A stretch of DNA of 64,000 nt from Escherichia marmotae (GCF_002900365.1 NZ_CP025979.1:1922001-1986000), one strand, 5' to 3'; numbered from the stretch's first letter, positions 17,995 through 27,195 are shown. Numbers and translations: made by a program. The notes: generated by a model not told the origin, from the sequence alone.

Positions 17995-19374
17995 ATGAAA
18001 TCTGTAAAGTTGTCTTTACTGGCTGTTGTTGTTGCTACCGCGGTAAGTCCATCTGCGTTTGCGGGTGATACTGTTGAGGCAGCAGCGACAGAATTAGCGG
18101 CAATCCAGCCAGGAATGTCGCAAATGGAAATTGATCAGAAAATTGGTCGATTTTTAGAAAGGACAGGGAACAGTGCTGCTACACAAAATGATCTAATTGC
18201 ACATAATTACAAAACTACAACGCCTCAGAAAGCCGATGATACAGCCGCCTCTCCCGTACAGCCCACCAGTACGCTGAACCCGATAACCAATCAAGCGCAG
18301 CTCGACCGCGACAACGGGCAGGATACCGCCATTAAGAACGCGCAGCACACAGCCAACTGGGCATCGCTGAAAGCCGATGACACGCATCATGCCATTATGG
18401 TGGCGCAGACGGATATTGATGCTAATAAAGTCGCCATTGCCGACACCCGCAATGATGTCTCGGTCGTGCAGTCAGATGTCAGCACCTTGAAAGGCGATGT
18501 CGTACATGCTCAGTCAGCGGCTGACCATGCCAACATTAACGCCAACACCGCACTGATGAACGGCGTCAAACTTTCTGGGGCCGTGACTGAAAACAAAAAC
18601 AATATCGAGCAGAACCGTAACGATATTGCCGTTCAGCAGCAACAACTCGACAAAACCCAGAAAACCGTTGCCGACACTGGCGATGTACAGACTGCCACCC
18701 GTTATCAGAGCATGATCGACGCCAGACAGACAGCCGCTACCGATGCACAGCAGCAACAACTCGACACTACACAAAAAACGGTTTCCGCACTTGGCGATGC
18801 CCGCACCAGCGCACATTATCAGGAGATGGTTAACGCCAGGCTGGCCGCACAAAATGACGCTAATACACGTACCACAGCAGAACAAAAACAAAGAATAGAT
18901 ACCCTCACAACCAACCAGGCAACGCAGCAGCATATCAAGAGCGTGCAATACGGGGAGCAAATTCAGCGTCTGGCACAAGACTCAACCCAAACACATGAAC
19001 AAATTGACAGCCTGACACAAGACGTAACCCAAACGCATCAGCAGTTAACAAATACCCAAAAACGTGTCGCAGATAACAGCCAACAAATCAATTCACTCAA
19101 TAACAATTTCAGTTCGTTGAAACATGAGGTGGAAGATAACCGTAAAGAAGCTAATGCAGGTATCGCGTCAGCCGTCGCTATTGCTTCACAGCCTCAGGTT
19201 AAGACAGGTGATTTTATGATGGTGTCTGCCGGAGCGGGTACATTTAATAATGAATCTGCGGTATCTGTCGGTGCTTCGTTTAACGCTGGAATTCATACAG
19301 TAATTAAAGCGGGTGTCTCTGCAGACACACAATCTGATTTCGGCGCGGGTGTCGGCGTGGGATATTCTTTCTAA
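17995..19374 (+). CDS. Trimeric-autotransporter-like adhesin with YadA-type anchor
   Basis: I use the ATG at 17995, giving 459 residues and a clean signal peptide (MKSVKLSLLAVVV to SAFA, 23 residues); an ATG 6 codons upstream would put charges in front of it. The body is a long Gln/Asn/Thr/Ala-rich stretch with heptad-like spacing, probably a coiled-coil stalk. It contains two copies of a unit with QQQLD-TQKTV and YQxMxxAR about 43 residues apart. The last 65 residues (GAGTFNNESAVSVGASF to GVGVGYSF, ending in aromatic Phe) match the four-strand YadA anchor. It should be a short trimeric surface protein. It heads a three-gene run with a lipoprotein and a small membrane protein. Confidence 0.8.
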   Translation: MKSVKLSLLAVVVATAVSPSAFAGDTVEAAATELAAIQPGMSQMEIDQKIGRFLERTGNSAATQNDLIAHNYKTTTPQKADDTAASPVQPTSTLNPITNQAQLDRDNGQDTAIKNAQHTANWASLKADDTHHAIMVAQTDIDANKVAIADTRNDVSVVQSDVSTLKGDVVHAQSAADHANINANTALMNGVKLSGAVTENKNNIEQNRNDIAVQQQQLDKTQKTVADTGDVQTATRYQSMIDARQTAATDAQQQQLDTTQKTVSALGDARTSAHYQEMVNARLAAQNDANTRTTAEQKQRIDTLTTNQATQQHIKSVQYGEQIQRLAQDSTQTHEQIDSLTQDVTQTHQQLTNTQKRVADNSQQINSLNNNFSSLKHEVEDNRKEANAGIASAVAIASQPQVKTGDFMMVSAGAGTFNNESAVSVGASFNAGIHTVIKAGVSADTQSDFGAGVGVGYSF

Positions 19375-19426
19375 ATTTTATAGCGATTTCTTATTCGCAA
19401 TATTTCTCAATTCTTTAAGGTTAATA

Positions 19427-19849
19427 ATGATGAATAGCACCATTAAATCGTTTTCCCTGCTGACTATTATCTTACTGGCTGGCTGTAGCTCCCCCACTTC
19501 CCGTATCGCAGATTGCCAGGCGCAGGGCGTCAGCCATGACACCTGTTATCTTGCAGAACAGCAGCGCCAGGCGGCTATTTTAAGTGCATCCGAGGCGCAG
19601 GCTTATAAGAACGCAGAAGTCGCACAACACGCCCAGGCCGCTAAAAAATCCATTTATAAAGGTTTTGGTCTTACCTTTAGAATGAGCAGTAAAAACTTTG
19701 CTTATCTCAATGATTCATTATGCGCGATTGATGAAGATAATAAAGATGCCACCGTATACCAGTCTGGTCTTTATAACGTGATTGTTTATCACCATACAGG
19801 GAAAGTCGCATTAATGAAGGAAGGCCAGTTTGTGGGCTATTTAAAATGA
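19427..19849 (+). CDS. Small lipoprotein downstream of the adhesin
   Basis: 140 residues from MMNSTIKSF; a frame extending 38 codons upstream would overlap the adhesin and hide the signal peptide, while TAAGG lies 6 bp before 19427. The lipobox LAGC places the lipid-modified cysteine at residue 20, followed by Ser-Ser, which favours the outer membrane. After a short Ala/Gln-rich helix comes a C-terminal globular part (FGLTFRMSSKNFAYLN to MKEGQFVGYLK). No family is recognised. In Salmonella the adhesin SadA needs a lipoprotein, SadB; an assembly role here is an analogy, not a homology claim. Confidence 0.72.
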   Translation: MMNSTIKSFSLLTIILLAGCSSPTSRIADCQAQGVSHDTCYLAEQQRQAAILSASEAQAYKNAEVAQHAQAAKKSIYKGFGLTFRMSSKNFAYLNDSLCAIDEDNKDATVYQSGLYNVIVYHHTGKVALMKEGQFVGYLK

Positions 19850-20049
19850 AGAATGAAAAAAAACCAACTCTGATGCATATTATGATTATTGGTGCATTTA
19901 TCTTTGCGTTCTTACAAGTTGTTTTATTAGCCTCCCTGGTTCACGCTGTTAATGCCAGCAACGCAATCCAGGAAGGTTTATTTCAGTCGGGACGCATTAT
20001 GGTAGAAAGTTTGCAGCATATTCTTTCTGTGCAACCGGGGATTAACTGA
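19846..20049 (+). CDS. Small single-pass membrane protein, 67 residues
   Basis: MKNEKKPTLMHIM followed by a hydrophobic stretch (IIGAFIFAFLQVVLLASLV), then a short polar tail: one transmembrane helix with a positively charged N-terminus. The ATG overlaps the lipoprotein stop (ATGA), so it is translationally coupled and probably acts with it. Function unknown. It ends 4 bp before the convergent cueR stop, with no room for a separate terminator. Confidence 0.65.
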   Translation: MKNEKKPTLMHIMIIGAFIFAFLQVVLLASLVHAVNASNAIQEGLFQSGRIMVESLQHILSVQPGIN

Positions 20050-20053
20050 TTTT

Positions 20054-20461
20054 TCACCCCGCCCGATGATGACAGCAGCCGGAGAGATTTTCGATAATCG
20101 GGCAGTCGGCGCTGTCATCGCCGGGGCAGGCGTTTGCCAGCGCCAGCAACTGGTCGCGCATGGCTTGCAATTCCTCAATATGCCGTTCGATCTCCGCCAC
20201 TTTCTCCAGCGTGCGCCGTTTTACGTCGGCGCTGTGTCGCTGCGGATCGTTAAACAGGTTCACCAGCTCTCCGCTCTCTTCCAGGTTAAAGCCCACCTGG
20301 CGCGCCTGGCGCAGTAACGTCAGTTCGTTGAGATGTTGCTGCGTGTAGGTGCGATAGCCGTTTTCGCTGCGCATTGGCGGTGTCACCAATCCCTTCTCTT
20401 CATAGAAGCGGATGGCTTTGCTGGTCAGGCCGGTAATTTTTGCCACATCGCTAATGTTCAT
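20054..20461 (-). CDS. cueR: Copper-responsive MerR-family activator
   Basis: 135 residues, intact. The MerR helix-turn-helix (ISDVAKITGLTSKAIRFYEEKGL) starts at residue 3. Ser77, Cys112 and Cys120, the last two being the Cu(I) ligands, are all present, with the tail CPGDDSADC...GCCHH. It activates copA (operator found at 24241) and cueO. Its start overlaps the stop of a truncated HlyD-like gene, a junction not found in K-12, so part of its transcription may come from upstream. Confidence 0.96.
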   Translation of the reverse strand: MNISDVAKITGLTSKAIRFYEEKGLVTPPMRSENGYRTYTQQHLNELTLLRQARQVGFNLEESGELVNLFNDPQRHSADVKRRTLEKVAEIERHIEELQAMRDQLLALANACPGDDSADCPIIENLSGCCHHRAG

Positions 20462-20925
20462 CGTTCGCGCAACGCCTCCTGTGCTTTGTTAAAGGGTTTC
20501 AACAGATAATCCAGCACGCTCTTTTTGCCCGTGCGGATATCTACTGTCGCGACCATACCTGGGAATATCGGAAACTGTTGTTTATGTTTATTTTCCAGAT
20601 GGTTGCTGAAGGTGCGAATGTACACCCGATAGTAATAAACATCGCGCCGCACTTCATCCTGAATGGTGTCCGGTGAGATCACCGCCACTTCTCCTGGCAA
20701 GCCGCCGTAGATGGAGTAATCGTAAGCGGTTATTTTCACCAGCGATTTTTGCCCCGGATGGATAAATGCCACATCGCGCGGGGAGATTTTTGCCTCAATC
20801 AGCAGTTGCTCATCCAGCGGCACGATAGTCATCAGTTTACCACCGGGGGCGATGACGCCGCCAACAGTAGTGATGTCAACGTCTTCGACAATGCAACGTA
20901 CCAACGCGCAGTGACTCCATGTTGC
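20458..20925 (-). pseudogene. C-terminal remnant of a type 1 secretion membrane-fusion protein (HlyD/LapC type)
   Basis: The frame up to 21024 is open, but homology-like sequence begins only near 20925: VEDVDITTVGGVIAPGG, then EAKISPRDVAFIHPGQKSLVKITAYDYSIYGGL and FPGMVATVDIRTGKKSVLDYLLKP. These are the barrel-sandwich and beta-barrel parts plus the C-terminal tail of HlyD-family adaptors. The N-terminal membrane anchor and coiled coil are missing. Its stop codon overlaps the cueR start. It is the surviving 3' end of a T1SS operon; the end coordinate is approximate. Confidence 0.8.
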
Positions 20926-20939
20926 AGACATTTTATGGT

Positions 20940-21472
20940 GAGTGAATATTGCGTTGCGCCGCGTCACACAAAGCCTGATAACGGCTAACTTCCATATAGG
21001 CGGTCGCCGTTTTCTCTGCGACATCGGTCAGGGTGGCCATTAATTTAAAGCGGTAGCTATCACGAGCGGCAGTTTGCAGTTTGATATTGTTGTTTGTTTT
21101 ACCAAAGTCATACACCAGTTGCGTCAGGGTTATGCCATAAGAAACGTTGTTATCCAGCCTGCCGCTGGAGTCAGTTTGTCGCGACGGGCCTGCGTTGCCG
21201 GTTAAACCCACGTGCGGATACCAGGCACTTTTGGCTTCATCGATTTGCGCTTCGCCAATACCTATCTGCGCCGCCTGTTGGGTGACGTCAGGATTGCGGG
21301 CAAATGCGCGTAATATACTTTCCTGTAAGGATAAACTGGCAACCGGCGTAACCGCAGGGGCATTAGCCCATTGTGGTAACGGTGCAGCAAGCGCGTCTCC
21401 TCCCATCACAATAAAACTTATTAAAAATATCAGACCTTTATTTTTACGGTTTTTTAATTGTAATCGCGCCAT
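20940..21472 (-). pseudogene. N-terminal remnant of a TolC-family outer-membrane channel
   Basis: The ATG at 21470-21472 opens a signal peptide (KGLIFLISFIVMGGDALA), then SLSLQESILRAFARNPDVTQQAAQIGIGEAQIDEAKSAWYPH..., the first repeat of a TolC/LapE-type channel, through ATAYMEVSRYQAL. It stops after about 175 residues, where a full-length channel has well over 400. Immediately downstream lies the HlyD-like C-terminus, so one deletion probably removed the rest of this gene, the transporter ATPase (and possibly the secreted adhesin) and the 5' part of the adaptor gene. Confidence 0.8.
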
Positions 21473-21682
21473 AGGTAAGTCACTTCCTTCCAGGTCATTA
21501 TTTTAACTGATCTTTATAACCAGCATCATTTTATTTAAGAAGGGTAATAACTTGCGCATCTCTTTCGTTTTTACTTCCCCCTTTAAAAGAAATGCAGTTG
21601 AAAAGCTTATACGTCATTTATTAAGAATACACTACGACTTTTAGATTACCATCATTCTTGTTAAGAATAATCCATACCAGGA

Positions 21683-21698
21683 AGTGATAGAAATCACA
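21683..21698. promoter_or_regulatory. Candidate CRP site in the spacer upstream of the TolC-like stub
   Basis: AGTGATAGAAATCACA: right half TCACA is perfect and left half AGTGA has one mismatch to TGTGA, with the correct 6-bp spacing. The 341-bp spacer 21473-21813 is AT-rich, contains no gene that I can see, and presumably held the promoter of the lost secretion operon. Confidence 0.4.
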
Positions 21699-21813
21699 GT
21701 TTTATCGTCTATATATCTTTTTTTGTGAATTATTTATTAAAGGCATAAGAAAGGAGATTAATTTAAGGATAAAAATAAAAGCGCAGTACAGAAAGCACCG
21801 CGCACAGAAAAGT

Positions 21814-23106
21814 TTATACCGTTTTATTCCGTTTCATTACCATTGCCACAATAAGGCTTAGTAATAGTGCGCCAATAATCCACATCAGCGCACTGCTGCC
21901 CTGTGACCACAGACTGTAAATAAACCCGATGATCACCAACAACATAACCAACGTGCCAACAACAAGGAGCGGTAACGAGGCGTGAATATCATGACGCAGG
22001 CGGATAGCGACCATAAACACCGCCAGGTAGCAGATCAAAAAAGTGGCACTGGCGACGCTGGCGAGCGAGCCTAAATTCAGCGCCGCCGTCATCAGCATAA
22101 TCAACACCACTACGATGATGTTGCCCCAGGTACTCTGCCGCCACAGGGATTTATTCATTAATTTCGGCAGTTCGCGCTCGCTGCCCATATTGTCCATGAT
22201 GTTAAACACGGCAAACAGGTTGGCGTTGATGGCTGAGGCCGTCGCCAGTAAAGCGCCGATGACCACAATCACATAACCCACATGTCCGAGCAACGGAGAA
22301 GCGGCTTGCGCTACGGCGGTATCGGCATATTTTTCTAACTCTAATGCCGAAACATCGCTAAGTAGCACCAGCGCCAGCGCAATGTAGAGTAGCGTGGTAA
22401 CGCCAATCGCCACCAGAAACGCCCGTGGCATAATGACCGCCGGATCTTTCACTTTATCCGCTGCGTTTGCCATCATGCCAAAGCCCGCATAAGCAAGGAA
22501 GGTTATCCCAATACAGGAGAAGAACGCGCCGGAGCTGGGTGGTGCAGAGACAGAAATGTGCGCTGGTTGTAGCGACCAGACGCCTGCGACGATCAACAAC
22601 AACAGGATCATCATTTTGATGCCGACGAGGATCACTTCCAGCCGCCCTACCGCATGATTGCTTAAGGAGTTAAATAGTGTCATCAGCGCAATGATCGCCA
22701 GTGCGTACAGCAAAATAAGATGCTCATCCTGGCTGCCTTCATGCAAAAACTGCACGGCATAAGCGCCAAAGGCACGAGCCACCATCGCGATACTCACCGC
22801 CAGCGTCATCAGGTACAGTAACGATAGAGCCAGCGAAAAGACGCCATTACCTAATCCCCGACGAAAGAAGTCAATAATCCCGCCGTTACTGGGGTAACTC
22901 GCCCCAAGCCGCGCGTAGGCATAACCGGAAAACATCGCCACAATACCGCCAAAGGCAAAGGCGACCCAGGTCGAGGCTTCCATTAACAACGCGGCCTGCC
23001 CCAGCAGGGCAAAGATCCCCGCCCCCACCATCGCCCCAATGCCGATGGAAACGACATTCCATAGCCCGAGGGGTTTGTTATCGTTATCACCTTCCGTGTT
23101 CATCAT
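21814..23106 (-). CDS. ybaT: Amino acid/polyamine-type permease YbaT
   Basis: 430 residues with about 12 hydrophobic helices. GLWNVVSIGIGAMVGAGIFALLG near the N-terminus is the APC-superfamily signature. It lies 2 bp behind glsA and is co-transcribed. In E. coli this glutaminase/permease pair supports glutamine-dependent acid resistance, YbaT being the presumed glutamine/glutamate carrier. The permease frame is intact although its glutaminase partner is frameshifted here, so it may become redundant. Confidence 0.93.
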   Translation of the reverse strand: MMNTEGDNDNKPLGLWNVVSIGIGAMVGAGIFALLGQAALLMEASTWVAFAFGGIVAMFSGYAYARLGASYPSNGGIIDFFRRGLGNGVFSLALSLLYLMTLAVSIAMVARAFGAYAVQFLHEGSQDEHLILLYALAIIALMTLFNSLSNHAVGRLEVILVGIKMMILLLLIVAGVWSLQPAHISVSAPPSSGAFFSCIGITFLAYAGFGMMANAADKVKDPAVIMPRAFLVAIGVTTLLYIALALVLLSDVSALELEKYADTAVAQAASPLLGHVGYVIVVIGALLATASAINANLFAVFNIMDNMGSERELPKLMNKSLWRQSTWGNIIVVVLIMLMTAALNLGSLASVASATFLICYLAVFMVAIRLRHDIHASLPLLVVGTLVMLLVIIGFIYSLWSQGSSALMWIIGALLLSLIVAMVMKRNKTV

Positions 23107-23108
23107 GA

Positions 23109-24046
23109 TCAGCCCTTAAACACGTTATAGCCGAGTTGTTTAGCGACCGATGCCACCATTTTTTGTCCGCGAACACTGTTGCCTTCTTCATCCAGCGGTG
23201 GCGAGAACGCGGCAATACCCATCACGCCAGGTACGACCGCCAGAATACCGCCGCCAACGCCGCTTTTTCCGGGCAACCCCACGCGATACGCCCAGTCACC
23301 GGAGCGACCATACAGTCCTTCCATCATCATTTCGGCCAGGATGTACGGTACATTATCGGCCTGAAGAATACGTTTTTGGCTTAGCGGATTAACACCGCCC
23401 GCCGCCAGCGTCGCGCCAAGCGTCGCCAGTTCAACGGTATTGATAAGCGTGGAGCACTGACGGGTGTACACGTCGCAGGCTTCCATCGCATCGCATCGCA
23501 ATAGAGGTATCCGGAGGAATACAGTAGCCAGGCAATTGCGCGATTGTGGAAGTTGGTGGTCTGCTCTGACTGATTCACTTCATCAGAGAGCGCCACCTGC
23601 TCCCCAGCCAGTTGTTGTTGGATGTGTAAAATCCGCTGCCAGCGTTGCTCGGCATTGTCGGCTTTGATCAGACTGGTAGTGGCGATAGCACCTGCATTCA
23701 CCAGTGGCGACAACGGTTTGCCGCCATGAAGTTCTAAGGCGATGACTGAATTAAAAGGCAATCCGGTCGGGTCAGCGCCAATTTTGTCCTGAACCGCCTG
23801 CGAGCCGACATCTTCCAGCGCGAGGGCTAACGTACAGACTTTCGAGATGGATTCCAGCGCAAAGCGGTAATCACTGTCACCCGCGCGATAGACGCTACCA
23901 TCGCAAGTCACAATAGCCACTGCCGCCAGTTGGCTGGGGACATTCGCCAGAAAGGGAATGTAATCGGCATTTTGTCCGCCGCTCAGTGAATGATATTGGG
24001 TATATGCCTGGTCCACTGCCTGCTGTAAATTTTTTGCATCTGACAT
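23109..24046 (-). pseudogene. glsA: Glutaminase 1, frameshifted by a 5-bp tandem repeat gain
   Basis: Residues 1 to about 186 (MSDAKNLQQAVDQAY to YLYCDAM) read in one frame; the rest (EACDVYTRQCS to LGYNVFKG) reads in another. At the break, ATCGC is present three times (23485-23499), where the expected sequence for CDAMEACD needs two. The serine-beta-lactamase-like SISK motif is in the first part. The enzyme deaminates glutamine to glutamate with ammonia release and takes part in acid resistance. The predicted product ends after 221 residues with an out-of-frame tail. Confidence 0.92.
23485..23499. repeat. (ATCGC)x3 microsatellite causing the glsA frameshift
   Basis: Three exact ATCGC units within the glsA coding sequence. 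Loss of one unit would restore the full-length frame, so this could be a reversible slippage site. Confidence 0.85.
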
Positions 24047-24237
24047 CTTTTGTTAACTCCTTTTTATAGATGCGGGAGGTTATTCCTCACCCCGATGCCA
24101 ATTTTCAGGCATCCTGATTTAACTTAGCACCCGCAAATTAACTACAGGAAAACAAAGAGATAATTGTCTGATTCTGATGGAAATTGAGCCAATTTTTTAA
24201 TCTTCACTGACTTTTATCCTGGTGATTAATTAATTTC

Positions 24238-24268
24238 TTGACCTTCCCCTTGCTGGAAGGTTTACCCT
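24238..24268 (+). promoter_or_regulatory. CueR-controlled copA promoter
   Basis: The -35 TTGACC (24238-24243) and a weak -10 TACCCT (24263-24268) are 19 bp apart, the long spacer typical of MerR-family targets. Between them lies the dyad ACCTTCC...GGAAGGT (24241-24261), the known CueR operator form. It lies 40 bp upstream of copA. Confidence 0.88.
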
Positions 24269-24307
24269 TTATCTCAGTCAGTCAACACTGTCTTAAAGGA
24301 GTGAATT

Positions 24308-24519
24308 ATGTCTCAAACAATCGACCTGACCCTGGACGGCTTGTCCTGCGGTCACTGCGTTAAACGCGTAAAAGAGAGTCTTGAGCAGCGCCCGGACGTT
24401 GAGCAGGCGGACGTGTCTATCACTGAAGCGCACGTTACCGGTACTGCCAGCGCAGAACAGCTTATCGAAACTATCAAGCAAGCGGGTTATGACGCATCAG
24501 TAAGCCACCCAAAGGCTAA
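24308..24519 (+). CDS. copA: CopA(Z) copper chaperone made by -1 frameshifting
   Basis: The heptamer C CCA AAG lies at 24508-24514 (codons 68-69). A -1 slip there gives Gly then TAA (24517-24519), producing a 70-residue protein that contains only the first metal-binding domain with Cys14 and Cys17. In E. coli this product was shown to act as a cytosolic copper chaperone. The slippery site and the shifted stop are visible here; production is inferred. Confidence 0.8.
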
Positions 24520-26809
24520 ACCGCTGGCGGAGTCATCAATCCCGTCGGAAGCACTGACAGCGGTTCCTGATGAGCTTCCGGCAGCGACCGCCGAAGACGA
24601 TAGTCAGCAGTTGCTGCTGAGCGGCATGAGCTGCGCCAGTTGTGTCACCCGGGTGCAGAACGCGCTGCAAAGCGTACCGGGCGTCACCCAGGCACGGGTA
24701 AACCTGGCGGAGCGCACTGCGCTGGTGATGGGCAGTGCCTCCCCACAAGATTTAGTGCAGGCGGTGGAAAAAGCGGGCTACGGCGCAGAGGCGATTGAAG
24801 ATGATGCTAAACGCCGCGAACGCCAGCAGGAAACCGCCGTCGCGACTATGAAACGCTTCCGCTGGCAGGCGATTGTCGCCCTGGCGGTGGGTATCCCGGT
24901 GATGGTCTGGGGGATGATTGGCGAGAACATGATGGTCACTGCCGACAACCGCAACCTGTGGTTGGTTATCGGCCTGATTACGCTGGCGGTGATGGTTTTC
25001 GCGGGTGGGCATTTTTACCGCAGCGCATGGAAAAGCCTGCTGAACGGCGCGGCGACGATGGATACGCTGGTAGCGCTGGGTACAGGCGTGGCGTGGCTCT
25101 ATTCGATGAGCGTCAACCTGTGGCCGCAGTGGTTCCCGATGGAAGCGCGACATCTTTATTACGAAGCCAGCGCGATGATTATCGGTCTGATTAATCTCGG
25201 CCATATGCTGGAAGCGCGCGCACGTCAACGCTCTTCTAAAGCGCTGGAGAAATTACTCGATTTAACCCCGCCCACGGCACGACTGGTCACCGAAGATGGT
25301 GAAAAAAGTGTGCCGCTGGCTGAAGTGCAGCCAGGTATGTTGCTGCGCCTGACGACCGGTGATCGTGTGCCGGTAGATGGTGAGATTACCCAGGGCAAAG
25401 CGTGGCTGGATGAAGCAATGCTGACGGGTGAACCTATTCCGCAGCAAAAAGGCGAAGGCGATAGTGTCCATGCCGGGACGGTGGTGCAGGACGGCAGCGT
25501 GCTGTTTCGCGCCAGTGCGGTTGGCAGCCATACTACCTTGTCGCGGATTATTCGCATGGTGCGCCAGGCCCAGAGCAGTAAGCCGGAAATCGGCCAACTG
25601 GCGGATAAAATCTCTGCCGTGTTTGTGCCGGTAGTGGTGGTGATTGCGCTGATCAGTGCGGCAATCTGGTATTTCTTTGGTCCGGCACCGCAAATTGTTT
25701 ATACCCTGGTGATTGCCACCACGGTGCTGATTATCGCCTGCCCGTGTGCGCTGGGGCTGGCAACGCCGATGTCGATTATTTCTGGTGTCGGCCGCGCGGC
25801 AGAGTTCGGTGTGCTGGTGCGTGACGCCGACGCACTGCAACGTGCCAGTACGCTGGATACCGTAGTTTTCGATAAAACCGGGACGCTGACCGAAGGGAAG
25901 CCGCAGGTTGTCACTGTGAAAACCTTTGCTGATGTTGACGAAGCGCAGGCGCTGCGTCTGGCGGCGGCACTGGAACAAGGTTCCAGCCACCCACTGGCGC
26001 GGGCAATCCTCGATAAAGCAGGCGATATGCAACTGCCACAAGTCAACGGCTTCCGCACATTGCGCGGGCTGGGCGTGAGCGGTGAAGCAGAAGGCCATGC
26101 GCTGCTGTTGGGGAATCAGGCGCTGTTAAATGATCAGCAAGTAGATACGAAAGCTATCGAAGCGGAGATTACCGCCCAGGCATCGCAAGGATCAACGCCA
26201 GTGCTGCTGGCGGTTGACGATAAAGCGGTAGCCCTGCTGGCAGTACGCGATCCATTACGTAGTGATAGCGTGGCGGCGCTGCAACGGCTGCATAAAGCGG
26301 GATATCGTCTGGTGATGTTGACCGGGGATAACCCAACGACCGCCAATGCGATCGCCAAAGAAGCGGGGATTGATGAAGTGATTGCGGGTGTATTGCCGGA
26401 TGGTAAAGCCGAAGCGATTAAACGTCTGCAAAGCGAGGGGCGTCAGGTCGCAATGGTGGGTGACGGTATTAACGACGCGCCAGCACTGGCCCAGGCGGAT
26501 GTCGGTATTGCAATGGGCGGTGGGAGTGATGTTGCGATTGAAACCGCAGCGATTACTCTGATGCGCCATAGTCTGATGGGCGTTGCCGATGCGCTCGCCA
26601 TCTCCCGCGCAACGCTGCGTAATATGAAGCAGAATCTGCTTGGTGCGTTTATCTATAACAGCATTGGGATCCCCGTCGCCGCCGGTATTTTATGGCCGTT
26701 CACCGGAACCTTGCTTAACCCGGTGGTTGCCGGGGCAGCCATGGCACTCTCGTCGATTACCGTGGTGAGCAACGCCAACCGGTTGCTGCGGTTTAAACCG
26801 AAAGAGTAA
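24308..26809 (+). CDS. copA: Cu(I)-exporting P1B-type ATPase
   Basis: 833 residues, one shorter than K-12 owing to a deletion in the acidic linker between the metal-binding domains (AEDDSQQ). Two N-terminal HMA domains carry GLSCGHC (Cys14, Cys17) and GMSCASC. The membrane copper site is CPC (ACPCALG), the phosphorylated Asp is in DKTGT, and TGDNPTT and GDGINDAP complete the ATPase core. It pumps Cu(I) to the periplasm. AAGGAG precedes the ATG, and CueR activates the promoter. The open frame also contains the frameshift site for the short chaperone CopA(Z). Confidence 0.97.
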   Translation: MSQTIDLTLDGLSCGHCVKRVKESLEQRPDVEQADVSITEAHVTGTASAEQLIETIKQAGYDASVSHPKAKPLAESSIPSEALTAVPDELPAATAEDDSQQLLLSGMSCASCVTRVQNALQSVPGVTQARVNLAERTALVMGSASPQDLVQAVEKAGYGAEAIEDDAKRRERQQETAVATMKRFRWQAIVALAVGIPVMVWGMIGENMMVTADNRNLWLVIGLITLAVMVFAGGHFYRSAWKSLLNGAATMDTLVALGTGVAWLYSMSVNLWPQWFPMEARHLYYEASAMIIGLINLGHMLEARARQRSSKALEKLLDLTPPTARLVTEDGEKSVPLAEVQPGMLLRLTTGDRVPVDGEITQGKAWLDEAMLTGEPIPQQKGEGDSVHAGTVVQDGSVLFRASAVGSHTTLSRIIRMVRQAQSSKPEIGQLADKISAVFVPVVVVIALISAAIWYFFGPAPQIVYTLVIATTVLIIACPCALGLATPMSIISGVGRAAEFGVLVRDADALQRASTLDTVVFDKTGTLTEGKPQVVTVKTFADVDEAQALRLAAALEQGSSHPLARAILDKAGDMQLPQVNGFRTLRGLGVSGEAEGHALLLGNQALLNDQQVDTKAIEAEITAQASQGSTPVLLAVDDKAVALLAVRDPLRSDSVAALQRLHKAGYRLVMLTGDNPTTANAIAKEAGIDEVIAGVLPDGKAEAIKRLQSEGRQVAMVGDGINDAPALAQADVGIAMGGGSDVAIETAAITLMRHSLMGVADALAISRATLRNMKQNLLGAFIYNSIGIPVAAGILWPFTGTLLNPVVAGAAMALSSITVVSNANRLLRFKPKE

Positions 26810-26814
26810 GTACG

Positions 26815-27105
26815 TCATTGCCGGATGCGCTGCTTCAGGGCGGCGCATTTGGCATTAACGCACGACTGCCGGATGCGGCATGAACGCCTTATCCGGCCTA
26901 CGGTTCGGGCACAAGTTTGTAGGCCTGATAAGACGCGTCAGCGTCGCATCAGACAATGGCGCTCAGGTGCCGGATGCGGCGTGAACGCCTTATCCGGCCT
27001 ACGGTTCGGGCACAAGTTTGTAGGCCTGATAAGACGCGTCAGCGTCGCATCAGGCAATAGTGCTCAGGTGCCGGATGCGGCGTGAACGCCTTGTCCGGTT
27101 TACTG
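26815..27105. repeat. BIME array with 101-bp period between copA and ybaP
   Basis: GATGCGGC-TGAACGCC recurs at 26872, 26973 and about 27074, a 101-bp period, alternating with the inverted REP TAGGCCTGATAAGACGCGTC (two copies). A degenerate leader unit (CCGGATGCGCTGC) starts at 26821. The third unit is truncated (CCTTGTCCGGTTTAC). K-12 has ybaQ between copA and ybaP; no such gene is present in this spacer. Confidence 0.92.
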
Positions 27106-27195
27106 GACAAAGCACTGTGCACAAGTGCAACAATCAACTCCATTTGCGCCATTCCTCCCCGCGCGCTAGCATGATATTTCACAAAGGGAGGTCGT

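Noticed and set aside
20926..21024. N-terminal extension of the HlyD-like frame (MSQRKRRPPIW...)
   Set aside because: It is the out-of-frame shadow of the TolC-like fragment, created at the deletion junction, and does not resemble a membrane-fusion protein N-terminus.
25262..26098. 278-codon open frame antisense to copA
   Set aside because: It is antisense to the conserved ATPase core and rich in His/Arg/Gln as expected for a shadow frame, with no family resemblance.
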